The notes under the pieces are model-generated. The model did not search any database. It had not been told where the DNA came from and saw only the letters and a list, made by a program, of their open reading frames with translations. A stretch of 64,000 nucleotides of DNA from Rhodamnia argentea (Eukaryota; Streptophyta; Magnoliopsida; Myrtales; Myrtaceae). The DNA is taken from NCBI RefSeq assembly GCF_020921035.1, contig NC_063158.1, positions 6,306,001-6,370,000 on the forward strand. The letters are read 5' to 3'. This document shows positions 12,101 to 23,477 of this stretch, piece by piece (position 1 is the first letter of the stretch; each line of letters starts with the position of its first letter). The position numbers and the translations under genes are program-made.

Positions 12101-15100
12101 TAATTTGCGATTTCTGCACTCGATTGAGATGATTTTTCTTGCTGCAATTCATATAGGAATCTGAAGAATCAGAAAAGATGGATGAGGACAGAAAAGTAAT
12201 TGAAGAATTGCGAGAAACCATTGCAACTCAGAAAACTCAGATTATGCGCCTTGAGAAAGCTCTCAACCAAGCAATAGCAAATCAGGATGAGTTACGGATG
12301 AATAGTAGCAATGAAAGTCAAAAGCAGAAGGAGATCATTGAAGACCTGAACAAAAAAATTGCAACTTATATGAGCATTCTAGATGGCAAGAACATGGAGC
12401 TGCTGAATCTTCAGACTGCCCTCGGTCAGTATTATGCGGAAATTGAAGCAAAGGTAAATGAAATGCGGCAACATCATGAAAAGATCAGGTTTTTGTGCTT
12501 CTGAAAAAGAGTTCTTATCCATCATATGGCTGTTTTCTATTCATTTTTTCTACATAGGAACATTTAGCAAGAGATCTGGCTTTGGCTAGAGAAGAATGTG
12601 CAAGATTCGCAGAGCTTTTGAATGTAATTTCCCTCTCCCTTTCATCATTAAAGTTGATCTTACGGGCAAACTTCCATTTTCCTGTATTTGCTCAGCCTTT
12701 CTCATTACAACAGTCACAGTTTGATGCACTTGTTACTTGTTATAAAGACTGCATGTTTGAAAGCCTCCAAAAGTACGGAAGTCCCTTCCCTGCATGATGT
12801 TCTTATTTCCATGTCCCTGCAGATGTTGAAAATAAATCAATTAATTTCGTGAAAATTAATGTTCTCAAGTAAAGTAAATGTTGACCTCGGTTGACAAGTG
12901 TCCTTTCTTACCGTGCAAGTTAAACGGGCCCTCGTACATCTCCCAAAATAATTTTGAAATGTTTGCTCGTTGTCTGGTACAGGGTTTGTGTTTGTACTCC
13001 ATTAGTTTCTTATTTGCTTAAATGAGTATACTGATTAGCACACTTGTTACAGAATGCACACAAGGCGGCGGAGGTGTCCAGAAGGGAGAAGGAAGATATT
13101 TTGGACAAACTCTCTCAAGTTGAAAGGGCGCTGATTGAAGGGAATAACAGAGTAAACAAACTTGAGGAAGATAACGGAAAACTGCGACGTGCACTTGAGC
13201 AGAGCATGACCCAACTTAATAGAATGTCCATGGACTCAGATTATCTAGTTGACAGGTTGGCTGGCTGTGATTATGTTGTTGAACTTTTTGTTTCTCTGAT
13301 AGTTCACTCATTTTAAGTATCTGCTGCTGAATGGGACATTTCTTTGTTTAACTGCTGGCTAACACGTGTTAATCCTGCTTTATAGTGGATGGCTCTTTCC
13401 AATGTTTCTAATATTGCTATTCTTATGGAAATGGAGATACATGTAGAGACAATTCTGGAGAGGCTTATTGAGACTTTACTCTTTATGCATTTGATGGTTG
13501 TTTGTCTTTAAGTTCAATATTTCTGCTAGCAAAGAAGAATCACGCATGCCTTCATTAATGTGTCAATATTCCAGTGCTCTTAAACCCAATTGCCAAAGCA
13601 GATGGCCTGGTGTGGATTGGTCTCTAGGCCAGATAAATAATTTGATGTTGGTGTTCTATGAAAAATCTGCATTGAAATCCTTTGCTTGATGATAGCAAAA
13701 TATTTGATGACTTGTTATTTCTTTGAACTTTGAATGGTACTTAGTTGTTGTCATCTGCTGTTTCTAATGATGTGGGTGGCATCTACAGGCGTATTGTCGT
13801 CAAATTGCTTGTGACTTATTTCCAGAGAAATCACAGCAAAGAGGTAAGAGACTCCTTTACACATGCTCCATGATTTTGCATTTCATATGCATTACCTTGA
13901 GCAAGGTCAGGTTAATAAGTATCTGGGACTTGTAGTATGCTGATAGCAATGGTCCCTAATAGAGTGGACTAAGTCCAGAAAATTTGAAATGTGGGTATTG
14001 CTAGCTCCATCCTGCTGCATGGAGTTGCTGCATCATACATATGATTTGTCAGTTGGTACCTTTTTGATTGATTTATTTTTGTCACCTTCTCTGGAGATTT
14101 TCAGGTTCTGGATCTTATGGTACGCATGCTTGGATTTTCAGATGAAGACAAACAGAGGATTGGTGTTGCACAACAAGGTGCCGGTAAAGGTGTTGTTCGG
14201 GGTGTCCTGGGTATTCCTGGCCGTCTTGTAGGTGGTATCTTGGGAGGAAGTTCAGTTGAAGCACATGCTAATGTGGCATCTGACAACCAGGTTAGTATTT
14301 CATTTTTTAGACTTAAAATTATTCTGGGCAAATTAAAGCCTCTCTTTCTCTCTGTGTAGAACTTCCAGTAAAAAAACTTTTTACTGTTGAGGAGGAGAGA
14401 TTGTATGTATTTATGGCCAAAACAAACCCCGTTGATAAGCATGGGGAGTAATTTTAACTACTCGTCATCCCAAAACTGATTAAGAGTTAGTACTTCATTG
14501 ACCAGATCGGCTAACTAGTTGAGCATGGTCAAGCTTGGGCACTGTTTTGGTGTTCAGTTCAGCCAGTCGAAGTAGCAGATCTGGTTCTGATCTAAAAGCA
14601 CTCTTTCTTCTTTGCATGTACGAAATTTGCTTGCCACATTCGCATCTGAAACTTGCATTTGTTCCCTTTTCAAAACGAGTTTTTCCACCTAATGAGTTGG
14701 GTTCCATCTTGCTTCTCGCAATCTTCCTTGCCGCCTGAATTGCCAGGCCGATTTAGTTTCCATCAATGCTTTACTGATAAATTTCTGGCGTCATCTATCA
14801 GTCCTTTAGTTCTTGAGTCCTAGATAGCTCGAGCCTCATTCCTGAATTGTCTGGGCGCCCAAAAATGCGCACAAAGTCTTCTTTCCCACCGAAGGGTGTG
14901 GATTTATTCATGTCATTTTTCTTCACAAAGCCATTTTAAGTAGGTAACTTATCAATCTAATGCTATTTCCGGCATTCCTTTTCAGTCCATTGCCGATCTT
15001 TGGGTTGATTTTCTTCTCAAAGAGACCAATGAAAGGGAGAGAAGGGATCGCGACGGATCAACCGCCGAATCTGCAGTTGATACAAGTGGAAAAAGTCCAA

Positions 15101-15327
15101 GCACGTTGGACACTGCTCCACCTTTATCAGATAGCGGAACATCTGCAGCAGCTGGAGTCCCACCCAGTTTCTCAAGATTTAGCCCATCCATGGGCCAAGG
15201 TTCCGATCCCCTGCCATTTCAGGGGGATACGCGACCAGCCGAACGCTACGGGTCTGCTGAGTTCTCCACAGTTCCTCTGTACAACTCGGATAGTACATCA
15301 TGGACTTCTAGACCTTTTCCCAGATAA
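6176..15327 (+). CDS. GDAP1: Golgin, GRIP-related ARF-binding (GRAB) domain coiled-coil protein, GDAP1/GC3-GC4 type
   Basis: A Golgi-associated tethering protein expected to bind ARF1 through a C-terminal GRIP-related domain. Fifteen coding exons: 6176-6391, 7386-7484, 8134-8253, 9105-9269, 9430-9568, 9658-9722, 10311-10478, 10590-10664, 10793-10939, 12157-12453, 12558-12623, 13053-13255, 13789-13843, 14105-14290, 14986-15327. All have GT-AG borders and compatible phases, giving about 780 residues against roughly 710-725 in Arabidopsis. The N-terminus MLSPLANWRESLEKIALAVH followed by an aspartate run matches the family start, so the in-frame upstream ATG at 5936 was not used. Heptad-like charged sequence fills residues of about 73-560. 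The conserved LLNLQTALGQYYAEIEAK lies in exon 10. The GRAB region (VDRRIVVKLLVTYF, then VLDLMVRMLGFSDEDKQRIG) is in exons 12-14. The tail is Ser/Pro-rich and ends EFSTVPLYNSDS near the stop. The exon 8 donor may instead be 9 bp downstream. No frame-breaking change was seen. Confidence 0.93.
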
Positions 15328-17540
15328 TTAATGCCGCATCATGTAATTAGCCAAGTATAGGAAATTCTACTGTGTCATCTGTGCTACTTTTGTCATACTG
15401 CCCTGTTGCGATTCGTTGGAATACAAGATTGCTCGCCCAAATTTTTGTGACATCAATGTGAATAATAGAATGCACAACAGTGCTTATTTACCGTTGCAAA
15501 CTCCAAAAGCTAGGAACATCATGAACTTAGTTGATGCTTGGAACCAAAGCATCCCGGCTATAAGAATCTTCTTGGGCTTGCGAGCGGCTCCCCGATGCAG
15601 CAGGCAGCGGATTCATTTCCGCCGGAGATCTTATCTCGAAAGTACTCCCGGCGATTTAAGGCTCGGCAAAGTATGGAGGCGTGATGTGTCTGGTCGAAGC
15701 ACTACGATGATCAAAGCGGACACAATTCGGTGGTTAAGAAACATGCTTCAAAGTGTACGGAGACACATAGTTATGTTATATCTCGAACTAGTGATTCAGT
15801 CTTGATTAGCACGTCCAGCATAGCTCATGTCACCAAATTTCAATTCTACGTGGTAAGACTCTTTCGATAAACTCGACAAATGAATCTGGCGAAATAGCAA
15901 GAGCTAGATATCAATCGCAGCGGCGTACAATTTCCTTGTCCATCCTGAGACGGCCAAATGGAAACGGAAGAACAGTGACAAGGGCGGAGACTGATATTCT
16001 TCTTGTTTCTTCTTTTTTTGCTAGAATTCCGCAGACAATTGCTTCCTGATAACATCAACGGCGAGAAAGCGAGGCACGTTAAAGACATCAAAGCCCTCCA
16101 CGAAGCTCTCTTCAGGCAGAAAATCATTCGAACGGTTTAAGGACGTTGTGGAACTGGAATAGGAATCCTATTCCGAGAGAGAGAGGAAGTTCCCCTTGAT
16201 TGGTGCCTGTAAATATCAAACTGGAATGCGATTATATTCCCGGAATAGAATAGTCGCATCATGTTTGTTTGGTCGCTAATGGTGTTCCGTTACTGCTTGG
16301 GTGGAGACAAGACACTCTGGAAGATAACACCTAGACTTTCCTCAGCTGTCTCGTTCCAAGAATGTGTACCACGACAAACTCCTTTAAAGGTGTCGAGCGA
16401 GGAACACGAAGTCCGAGTGTGGAACCGGACAACGGGCATTGCTAAACGGGTAATTAGTCGTTTAAAGCTAGTAGTAATCATCACTCCCTGACTTGTTACT
16501 CTTTCGTTTTTTAATAAAGCAAGTGACAGATAGCCAGGAAAAACAAAGCGATGTATATGCAGATAAAATACATCTAGTCGGGAGAATTTCTAGGGAATCC
16601 TGTAAGATCCCGCGAGATGTTTTTCATTCGACGATGAGGGAGCTGTGTAAATGAGCGGTTTGTCGAGAGGCTAAACCCCGAGGGACCACCCGGACAGGCG
16701 GCGAAAGGGGGGCTTGGCCAATTGAAGGTCGGGAGCTTCGAAGGACCAGCCATTTACGATTCTTCCCGTGAAAAAACAATGCACGTTGGTTGTGCGAGAG
16801 CGTGCGACATTCTCGTACCGAACAGAGAAATCATCAAAACTGGAAGTTAAGGTTAGCTTGTGGGAAAGTTTCGATTTAGGAACACGAAACTGTCACCTTC
16901 TTTGGTTCTACCTACGATTTCTTTAGACCGGCACCGTCTTAGCTTAATACGAAAAGACACGGATTAGAAACTTCGAAATCATCAAATTTGTTACAAAAGT
17001 AGGGACTAGGAATCACTAATGTAGACATAACATAGTACTACGTGATAATTTTTTTATCATTTTTTTATCACGAGGAAGCACAGCTGAGCCACATGGTCCA
17101 ACCACTTTTTTTTTTTTTTTAATTTTGGATTCCAATTTTTTTTTAATAAAAAAAAATCAACCCAAGATATTATTTGGGATGAGAACGGGAGGCCGTTTTT
17201 GGCACAAGAGTTATCGGTTGAGTGGGAGTTTCGTTCCGCTCTCAACCACTCGCGCACTTTTCTCCTCCTTCTAGACTAAAGTCTCACTTAAACATTTTTA
17301 TTTTCTACCCCATACATTTTCTCCTTTTTTTTTACTCTTTTTTTTTTCTCTTCTATTTCTATATTTTTTGGTTCATCAATGCGTGTTTATCTTTTTTATT
17401 TATTTTTTTCGTTCTTTCTCTTCTTCTTCTTTTTTTCCCTCATTTTTTAATTTGTTCATTCTTTTCCAAAATACTACTTTTCTTGGAGAACTGGTATACA
17501 CATGTATGTATGGTGATTTTTCATGTGTTTCCTATACAAA
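15328..17540. other. Intergenic spacer, no gene recognised
   Basis: Downstream of the golgin stop. Short open reading frames occur (for example 15416-15805) but none shows a recognisable domain or plausible gene structure. A pyrimidine-rich, T/C-only-like tract fills about 17265-17480, and long A and T runs occur near 17105-17155. Nothing else identifiable is seen. Confidence 0.5.
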
Positions 17541-17830
17541 GATAAAATTATCAAAAAAAGTCATAAACCTTTTGCATTTATGCCAATTCGATCCTTTCGT
17601 CCGGCTAACTTTGATCGGCCGGTCTCGACGTGAACACTAACCCGCTCCGATGTGGACTTCGGTGTTGAGATGGACAATTTTAAGTATTTTTTTTTTTTTT
17701 TTTTTTCGTTTCTTCCTTTTCCTTTTTGTTTTCTTATCTTCCGCCACAACCAGCGAGGGCGAGGCCACACCTCGTCATGGTTGGGTGAGGTCAACGGCGA
17801 GCTCGCCCTACACGCCAAGTGGAAAACATA
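17541..17830. mobile_element. Half of a TIR transposon (Mutator-like, non-autonomous family seen repeatedly here)
   Basis: The sequence starts AAAATTATCAAAAAAAGTC and continues CATAAACC, then GCCAATTCGATCC, GATCGGCCGGTC and GACGTGAACACT. This is the same word order as the elements at 38943, 40745 and 61193. After a T-run comes a GC-rich core (about 17745-17815) like the cores of those elements. The opposite terminal repeat is not found, so this is a truncated copy. Confidence 0.55.
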
Positions 17831-19299
17831 GATCGAAATTCAATGTCCAATCTGTATGTGCAAAGTTAATCTTACTTATGTTCGGATTGAATTTGCGTGG
17901 ACCTACGGGATACAAATCTAATGGTGATATGGAATTGAATTATGTCACTGAAAGAACAACTTTTTGAAAAAGACAGAGACTTTCAGCTTAGCTATCAAGT
18001 TTTACATACTTAATTCGAGTTTAAGCAATGTAGTTATTGTATCAAATCAAATCAATTGATGAAAGATGTATAAAAGAAAGGTTTTGACGAAGATGTGCGT
18101 AATATACTAAAGGCGGGGAGGACACGTGTCACTCCCTTAAGCCCACCGTTTATTTTTTTTTTTCCTTCTCTTTTACGGTCACGCTAATTACCTAACCTTT
18201 TTTTTATTTCACTTAGTAATTTATTTAAAATTGGCTTCTTAATTTTAAACTTTTTATTGCTCTCTTGAACTTAAGCACGTCTTTTTTCAACGACGACGAT
18301 TAAGTAATATCGATTTTTATGATTCAAGTAACCTTTTTTTAAGTACGTACTAATTTGTGTGATTAGTGTCGCTTAAAATAAGATCGAAAAACTCTTTTAC
18401 CATAGAAAAGAAAATCATGCTGTTAAATAGATAGCGATCATCATGAATACGATGAGTCATGCTTAGGAAACCAAAAGACGAGAAGTTTAAAACTTAACCG
18501 ATAAAATAGCAATGATATCGAAAGAATACCGTCAAAATGCGACATTTGTCTCAAATGTAATCGGATAGTCAAATCTAAAACTCTATTCACGCATACAATT
18601 TGGCGATCTTCATTTCAACTCGGGTAATAATGTAAATTTCTCGTGATACTTATAGTTGTGCTTCCAACAGACTTAAAAAAAAAAAAGAGCGGTAACAAAT
18701 ATATATTGATTTTAAAAGCTCGTCAAAACATTATCGATAACAATTCGTGTCTAAACATTTGCATACACGATGAAAATATTTTTCATTCATTCATATTCAT
18801 AAGCTATATAAGCGATCATTTTTCAGCACAATTTGTTTCAATTCACTTACTTTCCACGAAATAAAAGGAGCCTGAAGTTTCGGCAAAAAATAAAAAATAA
18901 AAAAAAAATCATACCGTGGGGCTAGGTTATAGTAACTTCCGTACCTTCTACCATTGCGTTGCGTGCGACCTAAATTGTGCGCTACATTTAATACCGCTTA
19001 TCCATTTCTTTCCCCCACCACGAAAGTACGACGACGTACTCACCATTTGAAGTAACCTTTTTTAAGTTAACATAATCCCATTAATAACAATTAACAACAA
19101 CATAGTTAAATCATAAATACAAACTTGCTCTCATTGGGGAAGCCGCGGCCACACGCTAAGCTTAATCAAATCTGGTTCCAAAGCAAGTAGCAACTTAGTT
19201 TATTCATTAACCTCCGCCTACTTCGCCAAAAAAAAAAATAGGAGAGAGAGCAAATTTGAAAAGTATTTTTCCTAAAATTGGTTGCCTGTGTTGTTTAGA
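17831..19299. other. AT-rich intergenic DNA, nothing recognised
   Basis: Low-complexity AT-rich sequence with A and T runs. No reading frame, RNA gene or repeat family could be identified in it. Confidence 0.45.
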
Positions 19300-19470
19300 A
19301 TAATTATCGAAAAAATGCTAAATATATTACATCGATGCCAATTCGGTTCTAAACCTTTTTTGCATTCATGTCAATTTCCGATCAATTTCAGCCGAAATTC
19401 GCGGACGCGGACGCCGATCGTCCCACATGGCACGATTGGCGCCGACTCGAACATTATGTGACTTTTTTTT
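19300..19470. mobile_element. Truncated terminal repeat of the same TIR transposon family
   Basis: AATTATCGAAAAAATGCTAA, then GCCAATTCGGTTCTAAACC, TTTCAGCCGAAATTC, GGACGCGGACGCCGATCGTC and CCACATGGCAC follow the consensus order of the family terminal repeat. No matching right end was found before the SLD gene. It lies about 750 bp upstream of the SLD start. Confidence 0.5.
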
Positions 19471-20218
19471 TTCGACACTTTTTTCCAATAATTATCCGAC
19501 GAGGGAATATTAATTTCATCGTCATCGACAGGAATTCATGTTTAATTTTTAAGGCGAATAAATTTTCCTCGGGGGGGTTTCGGTCGGTGAGGCGGCATTC
19601 CGGAACTTTTAATTTCCGCGGACTTCCAGCGATTTTCCAAAGGCGGATTCCGCCCGTTGTCGACACGATGCATCCGAGGGAAGAGGACCTGGCGCACGTC
19701 TCGTTCCTCGGTCGTCGTCAATTCACGGGGGGTCGCCGTCACTGTCAGGGATCTATCGGCAATTTTTTAATTATTTTCGAGGCCAAGATATTTTTGGGGG
19801 TGGGGGAAGAGGACTGGCTTCCCAGCGCTCACCTCGCAACAAACCGCGTGCTTCTTCGCTGTAAAAAAAAGAAAAGAAAAAAACACAGCCCTCCTCCTTA
19901 AATTCGCGAAACTCATATGAACCTCACAAAAAAATCACGAGCTCCTAAAAACAGAAACTTGCACGATACCCGTCAGTCTCTGGATAAGAATGGCACATGG
20001 GATTTGAAAGGATCTGTTCGGTCTCGTTTGTTGTTGTTTGTTCATATCGATCGGATTTAGGGAAAGGGTCGTAGCCCTCTCTCTCTCTTTTGGGTTCTTT
20101 GATTGATTGATCGATCGGGGGGAATCGATCCCAGTTCTTCCCGGAGAGTGGTGGGGTTTGATTTGCAGACATCCTCGGCCGAGATCCGCGCCTCCAGCCG
20201 AGGATTTCTTGTTCAGCA
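19471..20218 (+). promoter_or_regulatory. Promoter and leader region of the sphingolipid desaturase gene
   Basis: The last 180 bp before the SLD start contain a CT-rich run (about 20076-20090), a GATTGATTGATCGATCG run and GATTTGCAG at about 20160. The last could be the acceptor of a 5'UTR intron, but no matching donor was fixed. The long plus-strand reading frame at 19368-19901 has no recognisable content and is not taken as a gene. Confidence 0.35.
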
Positions 20219-21565
20219 ATGGAGGCCGAGAGGAACAAGTACATTACGTCGGAGGAGCTCAAGAAGCACAGCTCCCCCGGGGATCTGTGGATCTCGATCC
20301 AGGGGAAGGTGTACGATGTGTCCGACTGGGCCAAGCACCACCCCGGCGGCGAGGTCCCGCTCCTCACCCTGGCCGGCCAGGACGTCACCGACGCCTTCAT
20401 GGCGTACCACCCCGGATCGGCCTGGAAGCACCTGGAGGCCCTGTTCACCGGGTACCGCGTCCGGGACTTCGTCCCCTCCGACGTGTCCAAGGACTACCGG
20501 AAGCTCCACGCCGAGTTCTCCCGGCTGGGGCTCTTCGAGAGGAAGGGGCACGTCGCCGTGTGCTCCCTCACCGCCATCGCGGTGATGCTGTCCCTCTGCG
20601 TGTACGGCGTGGTGGCCTGCGAGGGCGCCGCGATCCATTTCCTCTGCGCCGTCCTGCTCGGGTTGCTGTGGATCCAGAGCGCGTACATGGGGCACGACTC
20701 GGGCCACTACCAGGTGATGACCACCACCGGCTACAACCGGCTGGCCCAGATCCTCGCGGGCAACTGCGTCACCGGCATCAGCATGGCGTGGTGGAAGTGG
20801 ACCCACAACGCCCACCACATCGCCTGCAACAGCCTCGACCACGACCCCGACCTCCAGCACATCCCGGTGTTCGCCGTCTCCTCCAGGTTCTTCAATTCGC
20901 TCACCTCCATCTTCTACGGCCGGAAACTCAAGTTCGACTTCCTGGCGAGGCTGCTGGTGAGCTACCAGCATTGGACATTCTACCCGGTCATGTGCTTCGG
21001 GCGCATCAATCTCTTCATCCAGACCTTCTTGCTCTTGTTCTCCAAGAGACATGTACCGGATCGAGCCCTCAACATTCTGGGCATCCTCGTGTTCTGGACT
21101 TGGTTCCCTCTGCTCGTGTCTTGCCTGCCCAATTGGAGCGAGCGGGCCATGTTCGTGGTCACCAGCCTCAGCGTCACCGCCGTCCAGCACATCCAGTTCT
21201 GCCTGAACCACTTCTCGGCCAACGTCTACATGGGCCCGCCCAACGGGACCGACTGGTTCGAGAAGCAGACGGCCGGGACCATCGACATCGCGTGCTCGAC
21301 CTGGATGGACTGGTTCCACGGCGGGCTCCAGTTCCAGCTGGAGCACCACCTGTTCCCGAGGCTGCCCCGCTGCCAGCTCCGGGGGATCGCTCCGCTCGCC
21401 CGCGACCTGTGCAAGAAGCACAACCTGCCCTACCGGAGCCTGTCCTTCTGGGAGGCCAACGTCTCCACCATTAGGACGCTGAGGACCGCCGCGCTGCAGG
21501 CCCGCGACCTGTCCAACCCCGTGCCCAAGAACTTGGTCTGGGAGGCCGTCAACACCCACGGCTGA
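20219..21565 (+). CDS. SLD1: Delta-8 fatty acid/sphingolipid (long-chain base) desaturase with fused cytochrome b5 domain
   Basis: A 448-residue intronless reading frame for the ER enzyme that introduces the delta-8 double bond into ceramide long-chain bases, using electrons from its own N-terminal cytochrome b5 domain. The heme-ligand motif HPGGE is at residues 41-45. The three di-iron histidine boxes are HDSGH (159-163), HNAHH (196-200) and the diagnostic QLEHH (373-377), where Gln replaces the first His, as in front-end desaturases. Hydrophobic stretches around residues 115-155 and 270-325 fit membrane segments. Length and lack of introns match Arabidopsis SLD1/SLD2. The start MEAERNKYITSEELKKHS is the family N-terminus. 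The coding sequence is strongly GC-rich, with G or C in nearly every third position, unlike its neighbours, so long antisense and shifted frames overlap it; these are shadows. It sits between the golgin and ABIL1, as in the Arabidopsis chromosome 2 block. Confidence 0.95.
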   Translation: MEAERNKYITSEELKKHSSPGDLWISIQGKVYDVSDWAKHHPGGEVPLLTLAGQDVTDAFMAYHPGSAWKHLEALFTGYRVRDFVPSDVSKDYRKLHAEFSRLGLFERKGHVAVCSLTAIAVMLSLCVYGVVACEGAAIHFLCAVLLGLLWIQSAYMGHDSGHYQVMTTTGYNRLAQILAGNCVTGISMAWWKWTHNAHHIACNSLDHDPDLQHIPVFAVSSRFFNSLTSIFYGRKLKFDFLARLLVSYQHWTFYPVMCFGRINLFIQTFLLLFSKRHVPDRALNILGILVFWTWFPLLVSCLPNWSERAMFVVTSLSVTAVQHIQFCLNHFSANVYMGPPNGTDWFEKQTAGTIDIACSTWMDWFHGGLQFQLEHHLFPRLPRCQLRGIAPLARDLCKKHNLPYRSLSFWEANVSTIRTLRTAALQARDLSNPVPKNLVWEAVNTHG

Positions 21566-23477
21566 CCCGTTTCCGGCTCCACATTTACCCGCTTTCCAGA
21601 ATTTTCCGATTCTCTTTTCCCCCAGCCCCCCTTTTGTTTCAAAATTTCAATCCCGGAGTTTAGTTGTTGCGAGGTTGATTCTTACATTGATCTTCGGCTC
21701 CATATATTGATTTGTTTTGTCTAATTTAGCAACGTCTTTGTGGCTCGCATTTCATCTTCCGTACCCCCCCATCAATATACAACACGACCCCCGCTTGTTT
21801 GTTACTAAGAAAAATTTAAATTCGTCCGACATCACGTACTAGGTTTCTGGGCTTCCTTTGGTTTCTCTTTTTTTTTTTTTGGTTAACCTCGGTTGAACTC
21901 TACTGTAGCCCGCTCGGGTCTCTCCCTGCAGCCGTTGAAGAGGACTTTCGAGGCAAACCTTCGGCGGTAAGATATTTTGGCAGAGACGATTTGATTGATT
22001 GGGGTCGGGGAGCAACGACGGACACGTCTGTGAATCGTCAAAATTGACCATTCCCGCTTACTCGGCATCTTCGGATAGATCCGATGAGCGGTGTAAAGTG
22101 GGGCGGTGGGGACCTCCTCCTCCTCTCGACCGTTAATCGATTCGCGGTGCGCATGAACGTGCCCATCACTTTCACCCACCCTACCCCAGCCAACATTGTC
22201 TATAGGATTGGGGGGGGCCCCACGCGACTTTATTTGCCATCCGATAAATACCGGGTCGCGGTTCTTTCGCGTGGGGGAACTATTGTGATGCCGGCCACCG
22301 TGCGACATGCCCGGGGCGCTCCGTCTCAGTCTCGTCCACCCCCTTTCGAGGTCGCCTTGAACGAGGAAGGGCTTCGATTGATTCCACTGTGCCTCGGCAG
22401 GATCGCATTTCTCTCCAATTAAAAAAGAAATTCGGGTCACGTTTATCGGGCTGATCCGTGACATCGAAAATAGCAAATCCACGTCCGAACTCAGTTGAAA
22501 CGGTTGCTCCTTTATTAGGGAAAGTTATTGGCTTTCGCGGTGAGGGAAAGAGTTTGCTTAGAAGTCCACACCCATTTAATGTGGCCTTAAACATAGTTGG
22601 GTAAGCCATAACTAAGCCACGTTAATCAGAGAACAAAGTACTGCTCATTGGCCACGTGATTGTATTGATTACGTTTTCTCATCGTACGGACTCAGTCATG
22701 AGTACCTTACTAGTTAAGATATCTAATTAAATAAAATTTAATGCGAAGGTCCATGATCTTTTTTTGTTGGGCTTTAGCGCAGAGATGGCGATGGCTCCAT
22801 TGGAGAGCGGAGCGCATCCGAATGCCATCATTCGAACCATATCTACGAGGCGCTATCATTCCAACCCCGCCCTACTCCCCTCTCGTGATTAAGCTAATCA
22901 TGGGCCCTCTTTCAGCCCAAATTTACGAAACGGACCCGCCATCAATTCTTTTTTCAGGTGGGCCCAGACGCCCGGTCCCATACGGGGGGGAATGCCCTTG
23001 GAAAGCCCATCCCCGTGGGTCCCACTTCGTCCGTGAATGCCAGGGGCATTTCTGACTTTTGGCACTTCCCTTTAGGTTTTTTTTTTGGAGTTACTATTCT
23101 GGAAGTGAGTGAATGGGAAAGGGAGACCCACCGTCCTCTTGCTTGGGAGGTCTGTGCACTGTGCAAATGCCAACTACCGCGAACGCACACGACTAAATAT
23201 AAAACAGCTCTCTCTCTCTCTCTCTCTTCTTTCCCTCTCTTAAATACTCTTTCGCTGTGTCATCTTCCCTTGGCATTGACTCCAAATCGCACTCCCTCGT
23301 CTTGCTTCTCTCCCACTCCATCTCTCTCTCTCTCTCTACTGTGGGAATTTTGTTTGGTTCTTGTTGGTGTAGCTATCTCACCAAGACCTCACTCTCCGGA
23401 ATCTCGCAAGTTTCTTCAATCCGCTCTCGGCGTTGTCGGGATCCTTGGTGTATTGCTAGGGTTTGCGACGGTCCCCG
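21566..23477. other. Intergenic region between SLD and ABIL1, ending in the CT-rich ABIL1 leader
   Basis: About 1.9 kb without a recognisable gene. From about 23207 onward CT repeats (23211-23230 and about 23325-23338) mark the probable 5' untranslated leader of ABIL1. The reading frames at 22084-22422, 22741-23055 and 22958-23572 have no recognisable domain and run through leader sequence, so they are not called. A GGGGGGG run is at about 22210. Confidence 0.45.

Noticed and set aside
17040-17071. Palindrome-like CGTGATAA...TTATCACG hairpin
   Set aside because: Arms of only 8 bp in T-rich DNA; no evidence of function as a terminator or small RNA.
19368-19901. 177-aa plus-strand frame upstream of SLD
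   Set aside because: It overlaps a transposon terminal repeat and has low-complexity composition.
20107-21559. Long shifted-frame (455 aa) and antisense (448 aa) frames over SLD
   Set aside because: They are by-products of the GC-rich coding sequence; the frame at 20219-21565 has all family motifs.
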